This document shows positions 1-7,496 of a stretch of DNA of 64,000 nt, piece after piece. The translations under genes and the position numbers were made by a program. How positions within the stretch are numbered: position 1 is the first letter of the stretch; each line of letters begins with the position of its first letter. Below the pieces are notes generated by a model. It was not told where the DNA came from. It searched no databases and was given only the letters and a program-made list of their open reading frames with translations. Origin of the DNA: Azospira oryzae (GTDB taxonomy: Bacteria; Pseudomonadota; Gammaproteobacteria; Burkholderiales; Rhodocyclaceae); NCBI RefSeq assembly GCF_004217225.1, contig NZ_SHKM01000002.1, positions 377,307-441,306 of the forward strand. The letters run 5' to 3'.

Positions 1-2
1 TC

Positions 3-296
3 CGCTTCGATCCCTACCCCAAGCGGGCCACCGGCTATGTGGTGGATACCCTGCAAACCGTCTGCCACGCCTTCTTCAGCACCGACAGCTTCGAGGCCTG
101 CCTGGTGAAGACGGTGAACCTGGGAGGCGACGCGGACACCAACGGCGCCCTGGCCGCCATGCTCGCCGGCGCCCACTACGGCGAGGCCGCCATTCCCTTC
201 CGCTGGCTGCGGCGCCTGGACCGGCACGCCCGCATAGCCGTGGAAGCCCAGGCGGCGGGCCTGCTGGCCCTGTCCCAGCGCCGCGCCGCCCCCTGA
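3..296 (+). CDS. draG: ADP-ribosylglycohydrolase DraG, C-terminal part (5' end outside window)
   Basis: This open frame runs in from the left edge and ends at 296. It carries the C-terminal signature of the DraG/ADP-ribosylglycohydrolase family: LGGDADTNGA, whose Asp residues bind the dinuclear metal centre, followed by AGAHYG and IP..W. In diazotrophs DraG removes ADP-ribose from dinitrogenase reductase (NifH) and reactivates nitrogenase after ammonium or energy stress. The nif block 3 kb away supports that role. The partner transferase draT, if present, must lie outside the window. Other ADP-ribosylglycohydrolases share these motifs, so the assignment to NifH as substrate rests on context. 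Confidence 0.82.
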   Translation, partial: RFDPYPKRATGYVVDTLQTVCHAFFSTDSFEACLVKTVNLGGDADTNGALAAMLAGAHYGEAAIPFRWLRRLDRHARIAVEAQAAGLLALSQRRAAP

Positions 297-390
297 GCCA
301 CTCCCCGGGCCCCCCTCCCGGGGGTCGGCAGCCGGCGCCATATGCGCTATGGTTACATCTCTTACGGCGCAACCCCCAAGGGCATTTCCC

Positions 391-1014
391 ATGACCACCG
401 GCTCCAGCGATCAGCACCAGGTATTCGAACAAATCGGCAAGATGACCCGGGACCTGCACGAAACCCTGCAGGCCCTGGGCCACGACAAGGCCCTGGAACG
501 CACCGTGGACGCCATTCCCGACGCCCGGGAACGGCTCAACTACGTGCTCTCCATGACCGAACAGGCCGTCTCCCGCGTGCTCAACGCCGTGGACAGCATC
601 AGTCCCACCCAGGACCGGGCCCAGGAAGGCGCCCGCCAGCTCCTCGCCGACTGGGAGCGGGTGGCCGACAAGCGCAAGGATTCCCGGGACTACCAGGAAA
701 CCCTGGCCCGCACCCGGGCCTACCTGCAGCAGAGCGACGCCGAGGCCGCCGCCAACAAGGCCCAGCTCACCGAAATCATCCTGGCCCAGGAATTCCAGGA
801 CCTCACCGGCCAGGTCATCAAGAAAATCGTGGACCTGGCCCAGGACATGGAAAGCCAGCTCCTCACCCTGCTCGCCCGCACCGCCCCCGGCGAAGGCAAG
901 CAGCCCAAGGACGGCCTCCTCAACGGCCCGGCCATGGATTCGGACAAGAACCAGAAACAGGCCTTCGGCTCCCAGTCGGAAGTGGACAACTTCCTCGAAA
1001 GCCTGGGGTTCTAG
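391..1014 (+). CDS. cheZ: Protein phosphatase CheZ
   Basis: CheZ dephosphorylates phospho-CheY at the chemoreceptor arrays and flagellar motor. The protein (about 207 aa from ATG 391) is almost wholly helical. It contains the catalytic segment AQEFQDLTGQVIKKIVD near residues 130-146, whose Gln inserts into the CheY active site. It ends in LESLGF, the C-terminal CheY-binding peptide after a flexible linker. An ATG at 391 is preferred over an in-frame start at 349, because homologues begin close to it and the extra 14 residues look like noncoding translation. No other che gene lies beside it here. A Rho-independent terminator follows at about 1071. Confidence 0.92.
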   Translation: MTTGSSDQHQVFEQIGKMTRDLHETLQALGHDKALERTVDAIPDARERLNYVLSMTEQAVSRVLNAVDSISPTQDRAQEGARQLLADWERVADKRKDSRDYQETLARTRAYLQQSDAEAAANKAQLTEIILAQEFQDLTGQVIKKIVDLAQDMESQLLTLLARTAPGEGKQPKDGLLNGPAMDSDKNQKQAFGSQSEVDNFLESLGF

Positions 1015-1070
1015 AGCGGGGAAGCTCCACCATGCCGACCGGGAATGATTCGCCGGCCGACCCGAGAAAA

Positions 1071-1095
1071 AAGGCTGCCCTCGGGCAGCCTTTTT
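1071..1095 (+). terminator. Rho-independent terminator after cheZ
   Basis: A stem GGCTGCC/GGCAGCC (1073-1079 with 1084-1090) is preceded by an A run and followed by TTTTT. It lies 57 bases past the cheZ stop and just before the convergent epimerase gene. Confidence 0.85.
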
Positions 1096-1140
1096 CATAT
1101 CGCCACCGCTGGGGCGAGCACTCCTAGTAAATGGGTGCTT

Positions 1141-2100
1141 TCACAGCAGTTCCCGGATGGCGTCGCACACCTCCCGCCGGGGTGCCAGGCCCAGGACGGA
1201 CTGGAGCTTGGTGACGGGATAGCGGGTGCGCACCCGCATGGCGTCGATGCGTTCCGGCGTCAGGGGCAGGCGCAGGAAGGGGCTGGCCAGGGCGACAATG
1301 CGCCGCACCAGGGTTTCATTGAGGCGCAGGCGGGGACGGCGGACCCCTGCGGCATCGGCGATGGCATTGACCAGATCGCCGTAGGCGCAATCGTTGGAGA
1401 GATTGAAGACATGGCCCCGGGCCCGGGGATCGAAGCCGCAGGCCAGCAGCGTCTCCACCACGTCATCCACATGGATGTAGGTGGCCACCACGTCGTCCGG
1501 GCCGATGTAGAAAAACAGGCCCTTGCGGATGAAGGCGATCATGGAGCGGAGGGACTGGTTCGGCATGTCGGCGCCGAAGACGTTGGCCGGACGCAGCAGG
1601 GTGCAGGTGATGCAGCCTTCCCGGGCGGCATCCAGCACCAGCTGGTCGGCCTCGGTCTTGGTGACTTCGTATTCGCCCACCGGCGCCGGCGCCGTCTCCT
1701 CGTCCACGATGCGGGGCTGACGCCGGTCCGGCCGGCGGTCGGGCCCGTAGGCGCCGACGCTGCTCAGTTGCACCCAGTGCAGGGGCTGGCCGCCGGCGGC
1801 AAACTGCTGCCTGGCGGCCGCCAGCAGACGGGCCGTGCCATCCACATGGAGGGGGCGCATCCGGGCTGCGTCGTTGATTTCGCCGGCGCAGTGGAACAGC
1901 ACCCGGGCCCCGGCCAGGAATCCGCCCAGCGCCACCTGGGGATCGGTCAGGTCCCCGGGGTGAAAGCTGAGGCCCTGGGGGGCGCCGGTCGCCCCGGCGC
2001 TCTTGCGGGTCAGGGAGCGAACCTGGTCGCCCCGGGCCAGCAGGGCTGCTGTCAGGCGCTTGCCGATGAAACCGGAGCCGCCGGTGATGCAAACTTCCAA
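1141..2100 (-). CDS. NAD-dependent epimerase/dehydratase family protein
   Basis: An extended short-chain dehydrogenase of about 319 aa. It has an N-terminal Rossmann motif (TGGSGFIG), an acidic D following beta-strand 3 (GDLTD), and the catalytic Tyr-x3-Lys as YEVTK. LLRPANVFG is typical of sugar-nucleotide epimerases and sterol-dehydrogenase-like proteins. I start it at TTG 2100, which puts LEVCITGG at the N terminus and has an AGGA 8 bases upstream. An ATG at 2151 is in frame but has no ribosome site and would add 17 unusual residues. The substrate cannot be read from the sequence. It is convergent with cheZ and divergent from the MaoC gene. Confidence 0.8.
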   Translation of the reverse strand: MEVCITGGSGFIGKRLTAALLARGDQVRSLTRKSAGATGAPQGLSFHPGDLTDPQVALGGFLAGARVLFHCAGEINDAARMRPLHVDGTARLLAAARQQFAAGGQPLHWVQLSSVGAYGPDRRPDRRQPRIVDEETAPAPVGEYEVTKTEADQLVLDAAREGCITCTLLRPANVFGADMPNQSLRSMIAFIRKGLFFYIGPDDVVATYIHVDDVVETLLACGFDPRARGHVFNLSNDCAYGDLVNAIADAAGVRRPRLRLNETLVRRIVALASPFLRLPLTPERIDAMRVRTRYPVTKLQSVLGLAPRREVCDAIRELL

Positions 2101-2269
2101 GGGAAGGGTCCTTTCCAGAAGAGGGGCGAAATGCTGATCAGGCGCAAGCATACAAGACGGAGCCGCCCTGAGGTCGCCCGGGCACTCCCGTGCCGGCCCG
2201 GAGAGCTGCCGGAGGGCGGCCCGTCAGTCCCTTGGCAACTGGGCCGGCGATGGCCGAGAGGAAGGACAA

Positions 2270-2770
2270 ATGGAGGATTTTTTTGTATCTTTGCCCTTCC
2301 CCATCCCGTCCGCTCCGTCCATGTCGCCTCTCTTTCTCGACGACCTTTCCCCCGGTCAGCGTTTCACCACGCCGGGCGTTACCCTCACCGAAGCGGAGAT
2401 CATCGACTTCGCCTGGCGCTACGATCCCCAGCCCTTCCATCTGGATGTGAACGCCGCCGCGGAATCGCCCTATGGCGGGCTCATCGCCAGCGGTTTCCAG
2501 AGCCTGGCCCTGGCTTTCCGCCTGTTCATCCAGAGTGGCATCTTCAGCCGCTCGAGCATCGGCTCCCCGGGCATCGACGAACTGCGCTGGCTGGCGCCGG
2601 TGCGGCCCGGCGATACCCTGCATACGGAAATCGAGGTGCTGGAGGTGAAGCCCTCTTCCTCCAAGCCGGACCGGGGCATCGCCCGCCTCAAGTACGTGGC
2701 GGCCAACCAGCGCGGCGAGGCGGTGCTGAGCTTCATCGTCATGCACCTGCTCAAGCGGGCCGGCGCGTGA
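2270..2770 (+). CDS. MaoC family dehydratase
   Basis: A hot-dog-fold protein of 166 aa resembling (R)-specific enoyl-CoA hydratases. The hydratase-2 catalytic Asp and His are visible as YDPQPFHLD (about residues 51-59), followed by the GLIASGF helix and the VRPGDTL strand of the MaoC fold. The start at 2270 has a strong purine-rich site (GAGAGGAAGGAC). A second ATG at 2321 would remove a 17-residue hydrophobic lead, and homologues often begin near there, so the true start is uncertain. Its stop overlaps the GTG of the next gene, so the two are probably translationally coupled. The acyl-CoA substrate is unknown. Confidence 0.85.
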   Translation: MEDFFVSLPFPIPSAPSMSPLFLDDLSPGQRFTTPGVTLTEAEIIDFAWRYDPQPFHLDVNAAAESPYGGLIASGFQSLALAFRLFIQSGIFSRSSIGSPGIDELRWLAPVRPGDTLHTEIEVLEVKPSSSKPDRGIARLKYVAANQRGEAVLSFIVMHLLKRAGA

Positions 2771-2982
2771 AGCCGGAGGACCTGCAACTGCTGGTGACCC
2801 GGGAGATGCCCTTCGGCAAGCACAAGGGCACGCTCATCGCCGACCTGCCGGGCAACTACCTCAACTGGTTCGCCCGGGAGGGCTTTCCCCCCGGCGAGAT
2901 CGGCCGGCTGCTGGCCCTGATGCAGGAGATCGACCACAACGGCCTCTCCCATCTGCTCCAGCCCCTGCGCCGGGGGCGCTAG
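2767..2982 (+). CDS. DUF3820 family protein
   Basis: A 71-aa protein starting at GTG 2767, overlapping the preceding stop as GTGA. It matches the DUF3820 (putative quorum-sensing-regulated virulence factor) family throughout: MPFGKHKG, then LPGNYLNWFAREGFPPGEIG and a terminal NGLSHLLQPLR. No enzymatic function is established for the family. The tight overlap suggests co-translation with the MaoC protein. A strong terminator follows after 15 bases. Confidence 0.82.
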   Translation: MKPEDLQLLVTREMPFGKHKGTLIADLPGNYLNWFAREGFPPGEIGRLLALMQEIDHNGLSHLLQPLRRGR

Positions 2983-2997
2983 CGGCGCCACAACACA

Positions 2998-3024
2998 GGG
3001 CCCCGGCGGGGCCCTTTTCTTTTC
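2998..3024 (+). terminator. Rho-independent terminator after DUF3820 gene
   Basis: Stem GGGCCCC/GGGGCCC (2998-3004 with 3008-3014) is followed by TTTTCTTTT. The T tract runs into the stop codon of the convergent minus-strand gene. Confidence 0.88.
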
Positions 3025-3442
3025 AATGGATGTTGAAGCAGCCCGCCGTCTCGGCGTCATCGCCCAGGCGCGCCAGTTCGCGCCGGATGTGGCGCAGCAG
3101 CTGGCTGCCCACGGGCAGGCAGTCCTTCGGCCGCACCTGCCAGCCGTCGGGGCCGGGGCTGATGTCGGCCACGGTCTCCGCCAGCATTTCCGGGATGCCG
3201 TCCTCGATGCCGTAGTAGCGCTCGATCCAGCGGATGCGATGGAAGGGGGCGGCGGCCAGGAGGGCCGGATGCTGGGTCAGGGCGGCGGCGATGACCCGGT
3301 CGATGGCGACGGAGATGGAGACGCCCGGGTTCTCCGGCAGCTCGTGCAGGATGGCCAGGATGCCCTCCCCCTCCGGCAGCGCCGCCAGGGTCAGGCCGCA
3401 CAGGGAGGGCCGGCCGCCGAGGCGGTAGCGCACCAGCAGCAT
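3023..3442 (-). CDS. Conserved hypothetical protein, last gene of the nifB operon
   Basis: A 139-aa soluble protein that I do not recognise. It starts at ATG 3442, five bases after the stop of the SIR2-like gene, and reads MLLVRYRLGGRPSLCGLT near its N terminus, with a conserved-looking WIERYYGIEDGIPEM segment in the middle. It has no signal peptide or membrane segment and only two Cys (about 15 and 135), so a conventional Fe-S motif is unlikely. Its place at the end of a compact run nifB-fdxN-iscA-nifZT-SIR2 suggests an accessory role in nitrogen fixation. That is inference from context. Confidence 0.7.
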   Translation of the reverse strand: MLLVRYRLGGRPSLCGLTLAALPEGEGILAILHELPENPGVSISVAIDRVIAAALTQHPALLAAAPFHRIRWIERYYGIEDGIPEMLAETVADISPGPDGWQVRPKDCLPVGSQLLRHIRRELARLGDDAETAGCFNIH

Positions 3443-3447
3443 GGGGC

Positions 3448-4305
3448 TCAGGCCACCGCGCAGTCCAGGGCGGCCTCCAGGGCCGCCGCCACTTCGGCCA
3501 GGGGCCGGTCGATGACCGTGATGCCCTGCTCGGCGATGAAGCGCAGTTCGTTGCGGGTCAGCTCCGCCGCCGGCAGCACGGCGAAGTGGGGGCCGGCGGA
3601 GCGCTTCATCACCTGGCGCGCGTAGGTGCGGGTCAGCTGGTCGCGGAAGCGGCAGCCGAAGAAGACGAAGCCCCGGCTGGCGCGGCGGCTTTTCACCGCC
3701 TCGGGGATGGGGGTCTGGATGTCGATCTCCGTCAGCACTTCGACGAAGTCGGAATCGGAGATGATGAAGTTGCCTGCCGGCTGCACGCCGCCCAGGGGCT
3801 TGTACACCAGGGTGCGGCAGGCCGCCGCCCCGGCCTCGGGGAGGGGGGCGCCGGCGGCGTCGTAGCAGAGATACCAGCCTTCCCGCACCTCGGCCCGGCT
3901 GACACCCTGGATCTGGGCCCAATCACTGTTGCCGGCGAAGGCGCCGGCCAGCGCCGTGTCATAGCCCGTGTCCACCACCATGGGCGGCGCCAGGCGGGCC
4001 AGCAGGCGGTAGAAGGCGGGCACTTCGGCCGGGGTGGCGAAGGCCTCCAGCATCAGCTTGCGCAGGGTCTTGCGATGGCGGAAGTTCTCGATGTACTGGG
4101 CCGTGGCCGTGGGGTTGCGGCGAATGCGCGAAGGCACCGTGGCCCGCTTGGAGAGGAAGGCGGCGAGAGCCTCCGGCGCCAGGGGCAGGGCAGCATTGGC
4201 CGGTGCCAGCAGCACCGCCTCGGCCCCCAGGTAGGGAATCAGGGCGCCGCTGCCAAGACCGTCGGCAACGGTGGCGAGCAGACCGTCGGTGCTGTCGGCG
4301 CCCAT
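3448..4305 (-). CDS. SIR2-like domain protein in nif operon
   Basis: A 285-aa protein starting at ATG 4305 with GAGGAG 9 bases upstream. The N terminus (SGALIPYLGAEAVLL) resembles the start of the SIR2_2 family, in which a Rossmann-like NAD-binding fold begins with a G-A-G-type turn. The centre reads MVVDTGYDTAL, and the C-terminal half has a GFVFFGCRFRDQLTR segment like the nucleotide-binding part of SIR2-type proteins found in defence and regulatory systems. It sits between the NifZ-NifT protein and an unknown gene, at spacings of 5 bases on each side. Whether it deacylates, cleaves NAD or only binds a nucleotide is not evident. Assignment to the family is by eye. Confidence 0.62.
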   Translation of the reverse strand: MGADSTDGLLATVADGLGSGALIPYLGAEAVLLAPANAALPLAPEALAAFLSKRATVPSRIRRNPTATAQYIENFRHRKTLRKLMLEAFATPAEVPAFYRLLARLAPPMVVDTGYDTALAGAFAGNSDWAQIQGVSRAEVREGWYLCYDAAGAPLPEAGAAACRTLVYKPLGGVQPAGNFIISDSDFVEVLTEIDIQTPIPEAVKSRRASRGFVFFGCRFRDQLTRTYARQVMKRSAGPHFAVLPAAELTRNELRFIAEQGITVIDRPLAEVAAALEAALDCAVA

Positions 4306-4310
4306 GGTCT

Positions 4311-4805
4311 TCACTCCTCGCTCAGCTTGGCGGCTTCGATGGTGATGGGCATGGGGGTGTCCACCGCCATCTCCGGCAGCTGCAGCTTCCAGCCGTTGCC
4401 CAGGGTGATCTGGCCGCCCCACAGGGTGGCCTTCTCGGTGAACACCACGTCCTGCTCCAGGTCCTTCTTGGGGACGTAGACCGACAGGTTGCCGTTTTTG
4501 TCCTTGCGCAAGGTGATTTTCATGTTGCCCTCTCCCACTTGGTCTAAAGATTCGATTTCGCGTCCCTTCATGCCGACCAGGCAGCCCCGGTCCACGAAGT
4601 CCACGCCGTAGATGTAAAACTGCTGCAGAAAGGTGCCGATACTGGTGACGTAGCCCACGTCCCCCTTGTGCACCAGCACCTCGCCGATTTCCCTGAGAGG
4701 ATAGGTGCCGTCGTTCTTCACATACTTCCGGGCGACGACCTTCTCGCCGAAATGGAACTGGGGCGGGCCATCCAGTTCCACCACATCGCTGTCCCGGGCC
4801 GACAT
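4311..4805 (-). CDS. nifZ: NifZ-NifT single-frame protein
   Basis: A 164-aa frame holding two nif proteins in series. Residues about 15-85 are NifZ: FHFGEKVVARKYVKNDGTYP, then IGEVLVHKGDVGYV and IYGVDFVDRG. NifZ helps P-cluster maturation of the MoFe protein. Residues about 94-148 are NifT/FixU: MKITLRKDKNGNLSVYVPKK, then WGGQITLGNGW and LQLPE. No stop lies between them. However, an ATG at the first NifT residue (about 4523) is preceded by GGGAGAGGG, so NifT could also be translated alone. It lies 10 bases after the IscA-like gene and 5 bases before the SIR2-like gene. Confidence 0.85.
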   Translation of the reverse strand: MSARDSDVVELDGPPQFHFGEKVVARKYVKNDGTYPLREIGEVLVHKGDVGYVTSIGTFLQQFYIYGVDFVDRGCLVGMKGREIESLDQVGEGNMKITLRKDKNGNLSVYVPKKDLEQDVVFTEKATLWGGQITLGNGWKLQLPEMAVDTPMPITIEAAKLSEE

Positions 4806-4815
4806 GATCCAGGCC

Positions 4816-5232
4816 TCAGCCCTTGTGGCTGGAGCAGCCAGCCATGGCGCCCTGGGGCGCCTGGTCCCGCTTCATGAAGGTGACCACGCCGACGCCGCCC
4901 GCAGCGGCGCCGTCACCGGCTCCGCAGCCGCAGACGTGGGGGCCGTTGGGGTTGGTGAAGGAAAGGCCGGAGGACGAGGGGCTTTCCTTGAAGTCGATGG
5001 TGTAGCCGTGCAGCAGGCTGCAGCTCTCGGCGGTGAGGAACAGGAGGGCCCCGTTCTGCTCGATCACCGTGTCGCCGGGCGTCGGCGTCTCGGCCACTGT
5101 GAAGCTGGAATCGAAGCCGGAACAGCCGCCGGGCTTCACCGAGAGGCGGAAACCGGCGGACGCCGAGCCTTCGCCGAAACGCACCATCTGGCGCATGTAC
5201 TTGGCGGCGCGGGGGGTGATGTTGACGCACAT
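4816..5232 (-). CDS. HesB/IscA-type iron-sulfur cluster assembly accessory protein
   Basis: A 138-aa A-type Fe-S carrier. The three ligand cysteines are visible: GGCSGF near residue 37 and the C-terminal VCGCG pair near 100-102. The fold signature begins with ITPRAAKYMRQM. The C terminus is extended past the usual end by about 35 Gly/Ala-rich residues with one more Cys. A perfect GGAGG lies 7 bases before ATG 5232. Its place between fdxN and nifZ indicates a nif-dedicated carrier (IscA-nif type), passing clusters to NifB or nitrogenase maturation proteins. Confidence 0.88.
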   Translation of the reverse strand: MCVNITPRAAKYMRQMVRFGEGSASAGFRLSVKPGGCSGFDSSFTVAETPTPGDTVIEQNGALLFLTAESCSLLHGYTIDFKESPSSSGLSFTNPNGPHVCGCGAGDGAAAGGVGVVTFMKRDQAPQGAMAGCSSHKG

Positions 5233-5266
5233 ATCCTTACCTCCGGGGGTTGGGGTTTTTTTGTTT

Positions 5267-5375
5267 AGCCACAGAGGGCACAGAGAACACAGAGCAACGT
5301 CGACAACTTCCCGCGCTGCCGGCCTGACCTTCGGGCACAGCGCCCAGGGATTTTCCCTCTGTGTCCTCTGTGGCT
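5267..5375. repeat. Dispersed intergenic inverted repeat, copy 1
   Basis: A 109-base element fills the gap between fdxN and the IscA-like gene. Its 19-base ends (5267-5285 and 5357-5375) are inverted repeats with one mismatch, built from the motif CACAGAG, as AGCCACAGAGGGCACAGAG and its complement. A diverged copy sits at 18911-19048 and shares the internal GCCCAGGG..TTTCCCTC block. It lies inside an apparent operon, so it is transcribed and could fold as one long hairpin. Confidence 0.75.
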
Positions 5376-5379
5376 GCCT

Positions 5380-5595
5380 TCAGGCCTGATAGCGCGGCAC
5401 GCTCTTGTCCACGACGATGCAGTCGGCCGGGCAGGCGGCGATGCACTGGGGATCGTCGTAATGACCGATGCACTCGGTGCAGCCGTCGGCCTTGATGGCG
5501 AAGAGGCCGTTCTTCTCGTAGATGGCGTCGTTGGGACATTCCTGTTCGCAGGCACCGCAGGCGGTACAGGCGGAGGCGTTGATCTTGTAGGCCAT
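5380..5595 (-). CDS. fdxN: 2[4Fe-4S] ferredoxin, nif-associated
   Basis: A 71-aa ferredoxin carrying two Cys clusters: CTACGACEQECP at residues about 10-21, and CTECIGHYDDPQCIAACPADC at about 39-59 with the extended loop seen in nif-linked Alvin-type ferredoxins. It probably supplies electrons to nitrogenase maturation (NifB) or to nitrogenase. It lies 44 bases downstream of nifB, in the nifB-fdxN order common to many diazotrophs. The gene after it is separated by an inverted-repeat element. Confidence 0.93.
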   Translation of the reverse strand: MAYKINASACTACGACEQECPNDAIYEKNGLFAIKADGCTECIGHYDDPQCIAACPADCIVVDKSVPRYQA

Positions 5596-5639
5596 GATGG
5601 GCTCCTTGTCTTAGGGGGTGACGGATGGGTTGGATGGCC

Positions 5640-7163
5640 TCAGGCGACCAGGCTGGTGGCGCCCTGGCGCCGCTCCAGACGCTGCTGGAACCAGGCCAGG
5701 GCCGAGGCTTCGATGTATTCGTGGGCGTAGTCCTGCACCGGCTCAATGCCCGCGGCCTGCAGTTCCTTCATGGGGCAGTGGCCGATCTTGGCCACCAGCA
5801 CGGCGGCGCAGTCCTGGAGGGCGTCGAGGATGGAGGGCATGGCCTCCTCTTCCTCGTAGCCGCCGGCGCAGTAGTGCTCCACCTTGCGATGGCCGACAAA
5901 CTTGGCGCCGGCGGCGGAGACTTCGTACACCTGGAACTCGCTGGCGTGGCCGAAGTGCTGGTTGATGCGGCCGCCGCCCTTGGTGGCCACGGCCACCAGG
6001 GCCTTCTCCGAAGCGCCGGCCAGGCCGGCCTTCTTCTCCGCTTCGGCGGCACGCTGATCGGCCCGCTCCTTCTCGACGAAGTCCCGGTAGGCCTGGCGGG
6101 CGGTGGGGTCGTAGGTGGCGGCAATGGCGTCCAGCTTGTCGCTGGTGAATTCCTGGCTGCGGTCCTCCCCCAGCATGCCGACGGCGTCGGCGCGGCACTG
6201 GCGGCAGTGGCGCATCAGCTTCATGTCGCCCTCACACTCGTCCTGCAGGGCCTTCAGTTCGGCGGCGGTGGGGCCGCGCTGGCCGGTGAGGCCGAAGTGG
6301 GTGCCGTGGGCCGGGTCAGAAATGAGCGGCATGATGTTGTGCAGGAAGGCGCCCTTGGCCTTCACCACCTTGTTCACTTCCTTCAGGTGATGGTCGTTGA
6401 TGCCGGGGATCAGCACCGAGTTCACCTTCACCAGGATGCCGGCGGCGGTGAGCATCTCCAGGCCCAGCATCTGCCGCTCGTGCAGGATCTTCGCCGCTTC
6501 CAGGCCGTGGTAACGCTTGTGGTTGTGAAAGATCCAGGGGTAGATGTGCTGGCCCACTTCCGGGTCCACCATGTTGATGGTGATGGTGACGTGGTCCACG
6601 TTGAATTTCTTGATGGTCTCCACGTGGTCCGGCAGGGCCAGGCCGTTGGTGGACAGGCACAGCTTGATGTCCGGCGCGCTCTGCTGGATCAGCTCGAAGG
6701 TCTTGAAGGTCTTGGCCGGATTGGCCAGGGCGTCGCCCGGGCCGGCGATGCCGACCACGGAAAGCTGGGGAATCTCGGCGGCCACCGCCAGCACCTTCTT
6801 GCCCGCCATCTCCGGGGTCAGCTTCTCGCTCACCACGCCGGGGCGGGATTCGTTGGCACAGTCGTACTTGCGGTTGCAGTAGTTGCACTGGATGTTGCAG
6901 GCCGGGGCCACTGCCACGTGCATGCGGGCGAAGTGGTGGTGGGCCTCGCTGCTGTAGCAGGGGTGGTCCTTCACCTTCTCCCAGATGTGGGCGGGCATGT
7001 CGGCCGGACCTTCGCCGGAGCCGCAGCTGGAGGAGCTGCAGCCACCGGCGGACGCGGCGCCGCTGTGGGCGGAAGCGATGGGGATGATGCGGCGGGAAGC
7101 CGGGGCTCCGGCCGCCGTTCCACTCATGCCGCTCATGCCAGTTTGGGCGCTCGGGTTCTGCAT
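5640..7163 (-). CDS. nifB: Nitrogenase cofactor biosynthesis protein NifB
   Basis: The radical-SAM enzyme that makes NifB-co, the 8Fe-9S-C precursor of FeMo-co. The 507-aa protein has the radical-SAM motif CNIQCNYC (Cys89, 93, 96), a SAM-binding GIAGPGDAL segment, and a C-terminal NifX-like domain (about 390-490) beginning [19 protein letters not shown]. The Ser/Gly/Cys-rich N-terminal stretch includes [11 protein letters not shown] before the catalytic core. It is the first gene of the minus-strand nif operon. A sigma54 promoter (7235-7249) and a NifA-type upstream site (7338-7353) lie in its 5' region. Confidence 0.97.
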   Translation of the reverse strand: MQNPSAQTGMSGMSGTAAGAPASRRIIPIASAHSGAASAGGCSSSSCGSGEGPADMPAHIWEKVKDHPCYSSEAHHHFARMHVAVAPACNIQCNYCNRKYDCANESRPGVVSEKLTPEMAGKKVLAVAAEIPQLSVVGIAGPGDALANPAKTFKTFELIQQSAPDIKLCLSTNGLALPDHVETIKKFNVDHVTITINMVDPEVGQHIYPWIFHNHKRYHGLEAAKILHERQMLGLEMLTAAGILVKVNSVLIPGINDHHLKEVNKVVKAKGAFLHNIMPLISDPAHGTHFGLTGQRGPTAAELKALQDECEGDMKLMRHCRQCRADAVGMLGEDRSQEFTSDKLDAIAATYDPTARQAYRDFVEKERADQRAAEAEKKAGLAGASEKALVAVATKGGGRINQHFGHASEFQVYEVSAAGAKFVGHRKVEHYCAGGYEEEEAMPSILDALQDCAAVLVAKIGHCPMKELQAAGIEPVQDYAHEYIEASALAWFQQRLERRQGATSLVA

Positions 7164-7234
7164 GGTCCGCTCCTATCGGGGTTGGGGCTCGTTGTCTCGG
7201 GGCCCTTGGCTGCAGGCCCTGCAACACCCCTAGA

Positions 7235-7249
7235 GCAACCCATGTGCCA
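7235..7249 (-). promoter_or_regulatory. Sigma54 (-24/-12) promoter of nifB
   Basis: The minus strand reads TGGCAC-ATGGG-TTGC, an exact -24/-12 match with the required spacing. It ends about 70 bases before the nifB start. Confidence 0.88.
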
Positions 7250-7337
7250 GGTCCGGAATTTCCATTTTTATTGCGCGTAAACAGTCACTTGGGCAACAGG
7301 TGTCGGCTTTTACCCTTTGTCGCGGACACGACGCCCC

Positions 7338-7353
7338 TGTATCGAAGCCGACA
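7338..7353. promoter_or_regulatory. NifA upstream activator site shared by two divergent promoters
   Basis: TGT-ATCGAAGCCG-ACA fits the TGT-N10-ACA consensus for NifA. It lies about 89 bases upstream of the nifB -24 element and about 80 bases upstream of the divergent promoter at 7433, suitable for looping to either. A TGT-N10-ACG near-match begins at 7318. The 7164-7496 intergenic region holds these elements and no further gene that I can support. Confidence 0.75.
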
Positions 7354-7432
7354 ATGCCCCGGGACGCCGAGCGCCCCTCGTCGTGCCACCGAAACCCGCG
7401 TGGATAGGGCATCTCCAAGGCATGACCGGCAC

Positions 7433-7448
7433 TGGCACAGTTCTCGCA
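7433..7448 (+). promoter_or_regulatory. Sigma54 (-24/-12) promoter of the divergent nif-linked operon
   Basis: TGGCAC-AGTTC-TCGCA matches the sigma54 consensus with both invariant GG and GC dinucleotides at correct spacing; the one departure is C for T in TTGC. It lies about 50 bases before the start at 7497. Confidence 0.75.
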
Positions 7449-7496
7449 CTGGTGGTGGCGTCATTCAATCCAACCTACTTATCCCTTGAGGCTGCC

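Noticed and set aside
7317-7496. An upstream in-frame extension of the 189-aa nif-linked gene
   Set aside because: The extension would place the coding start before the sigma54 promoter and the NifA site, and its residues do not look conserved. ATG 7497 fits the promoter position.
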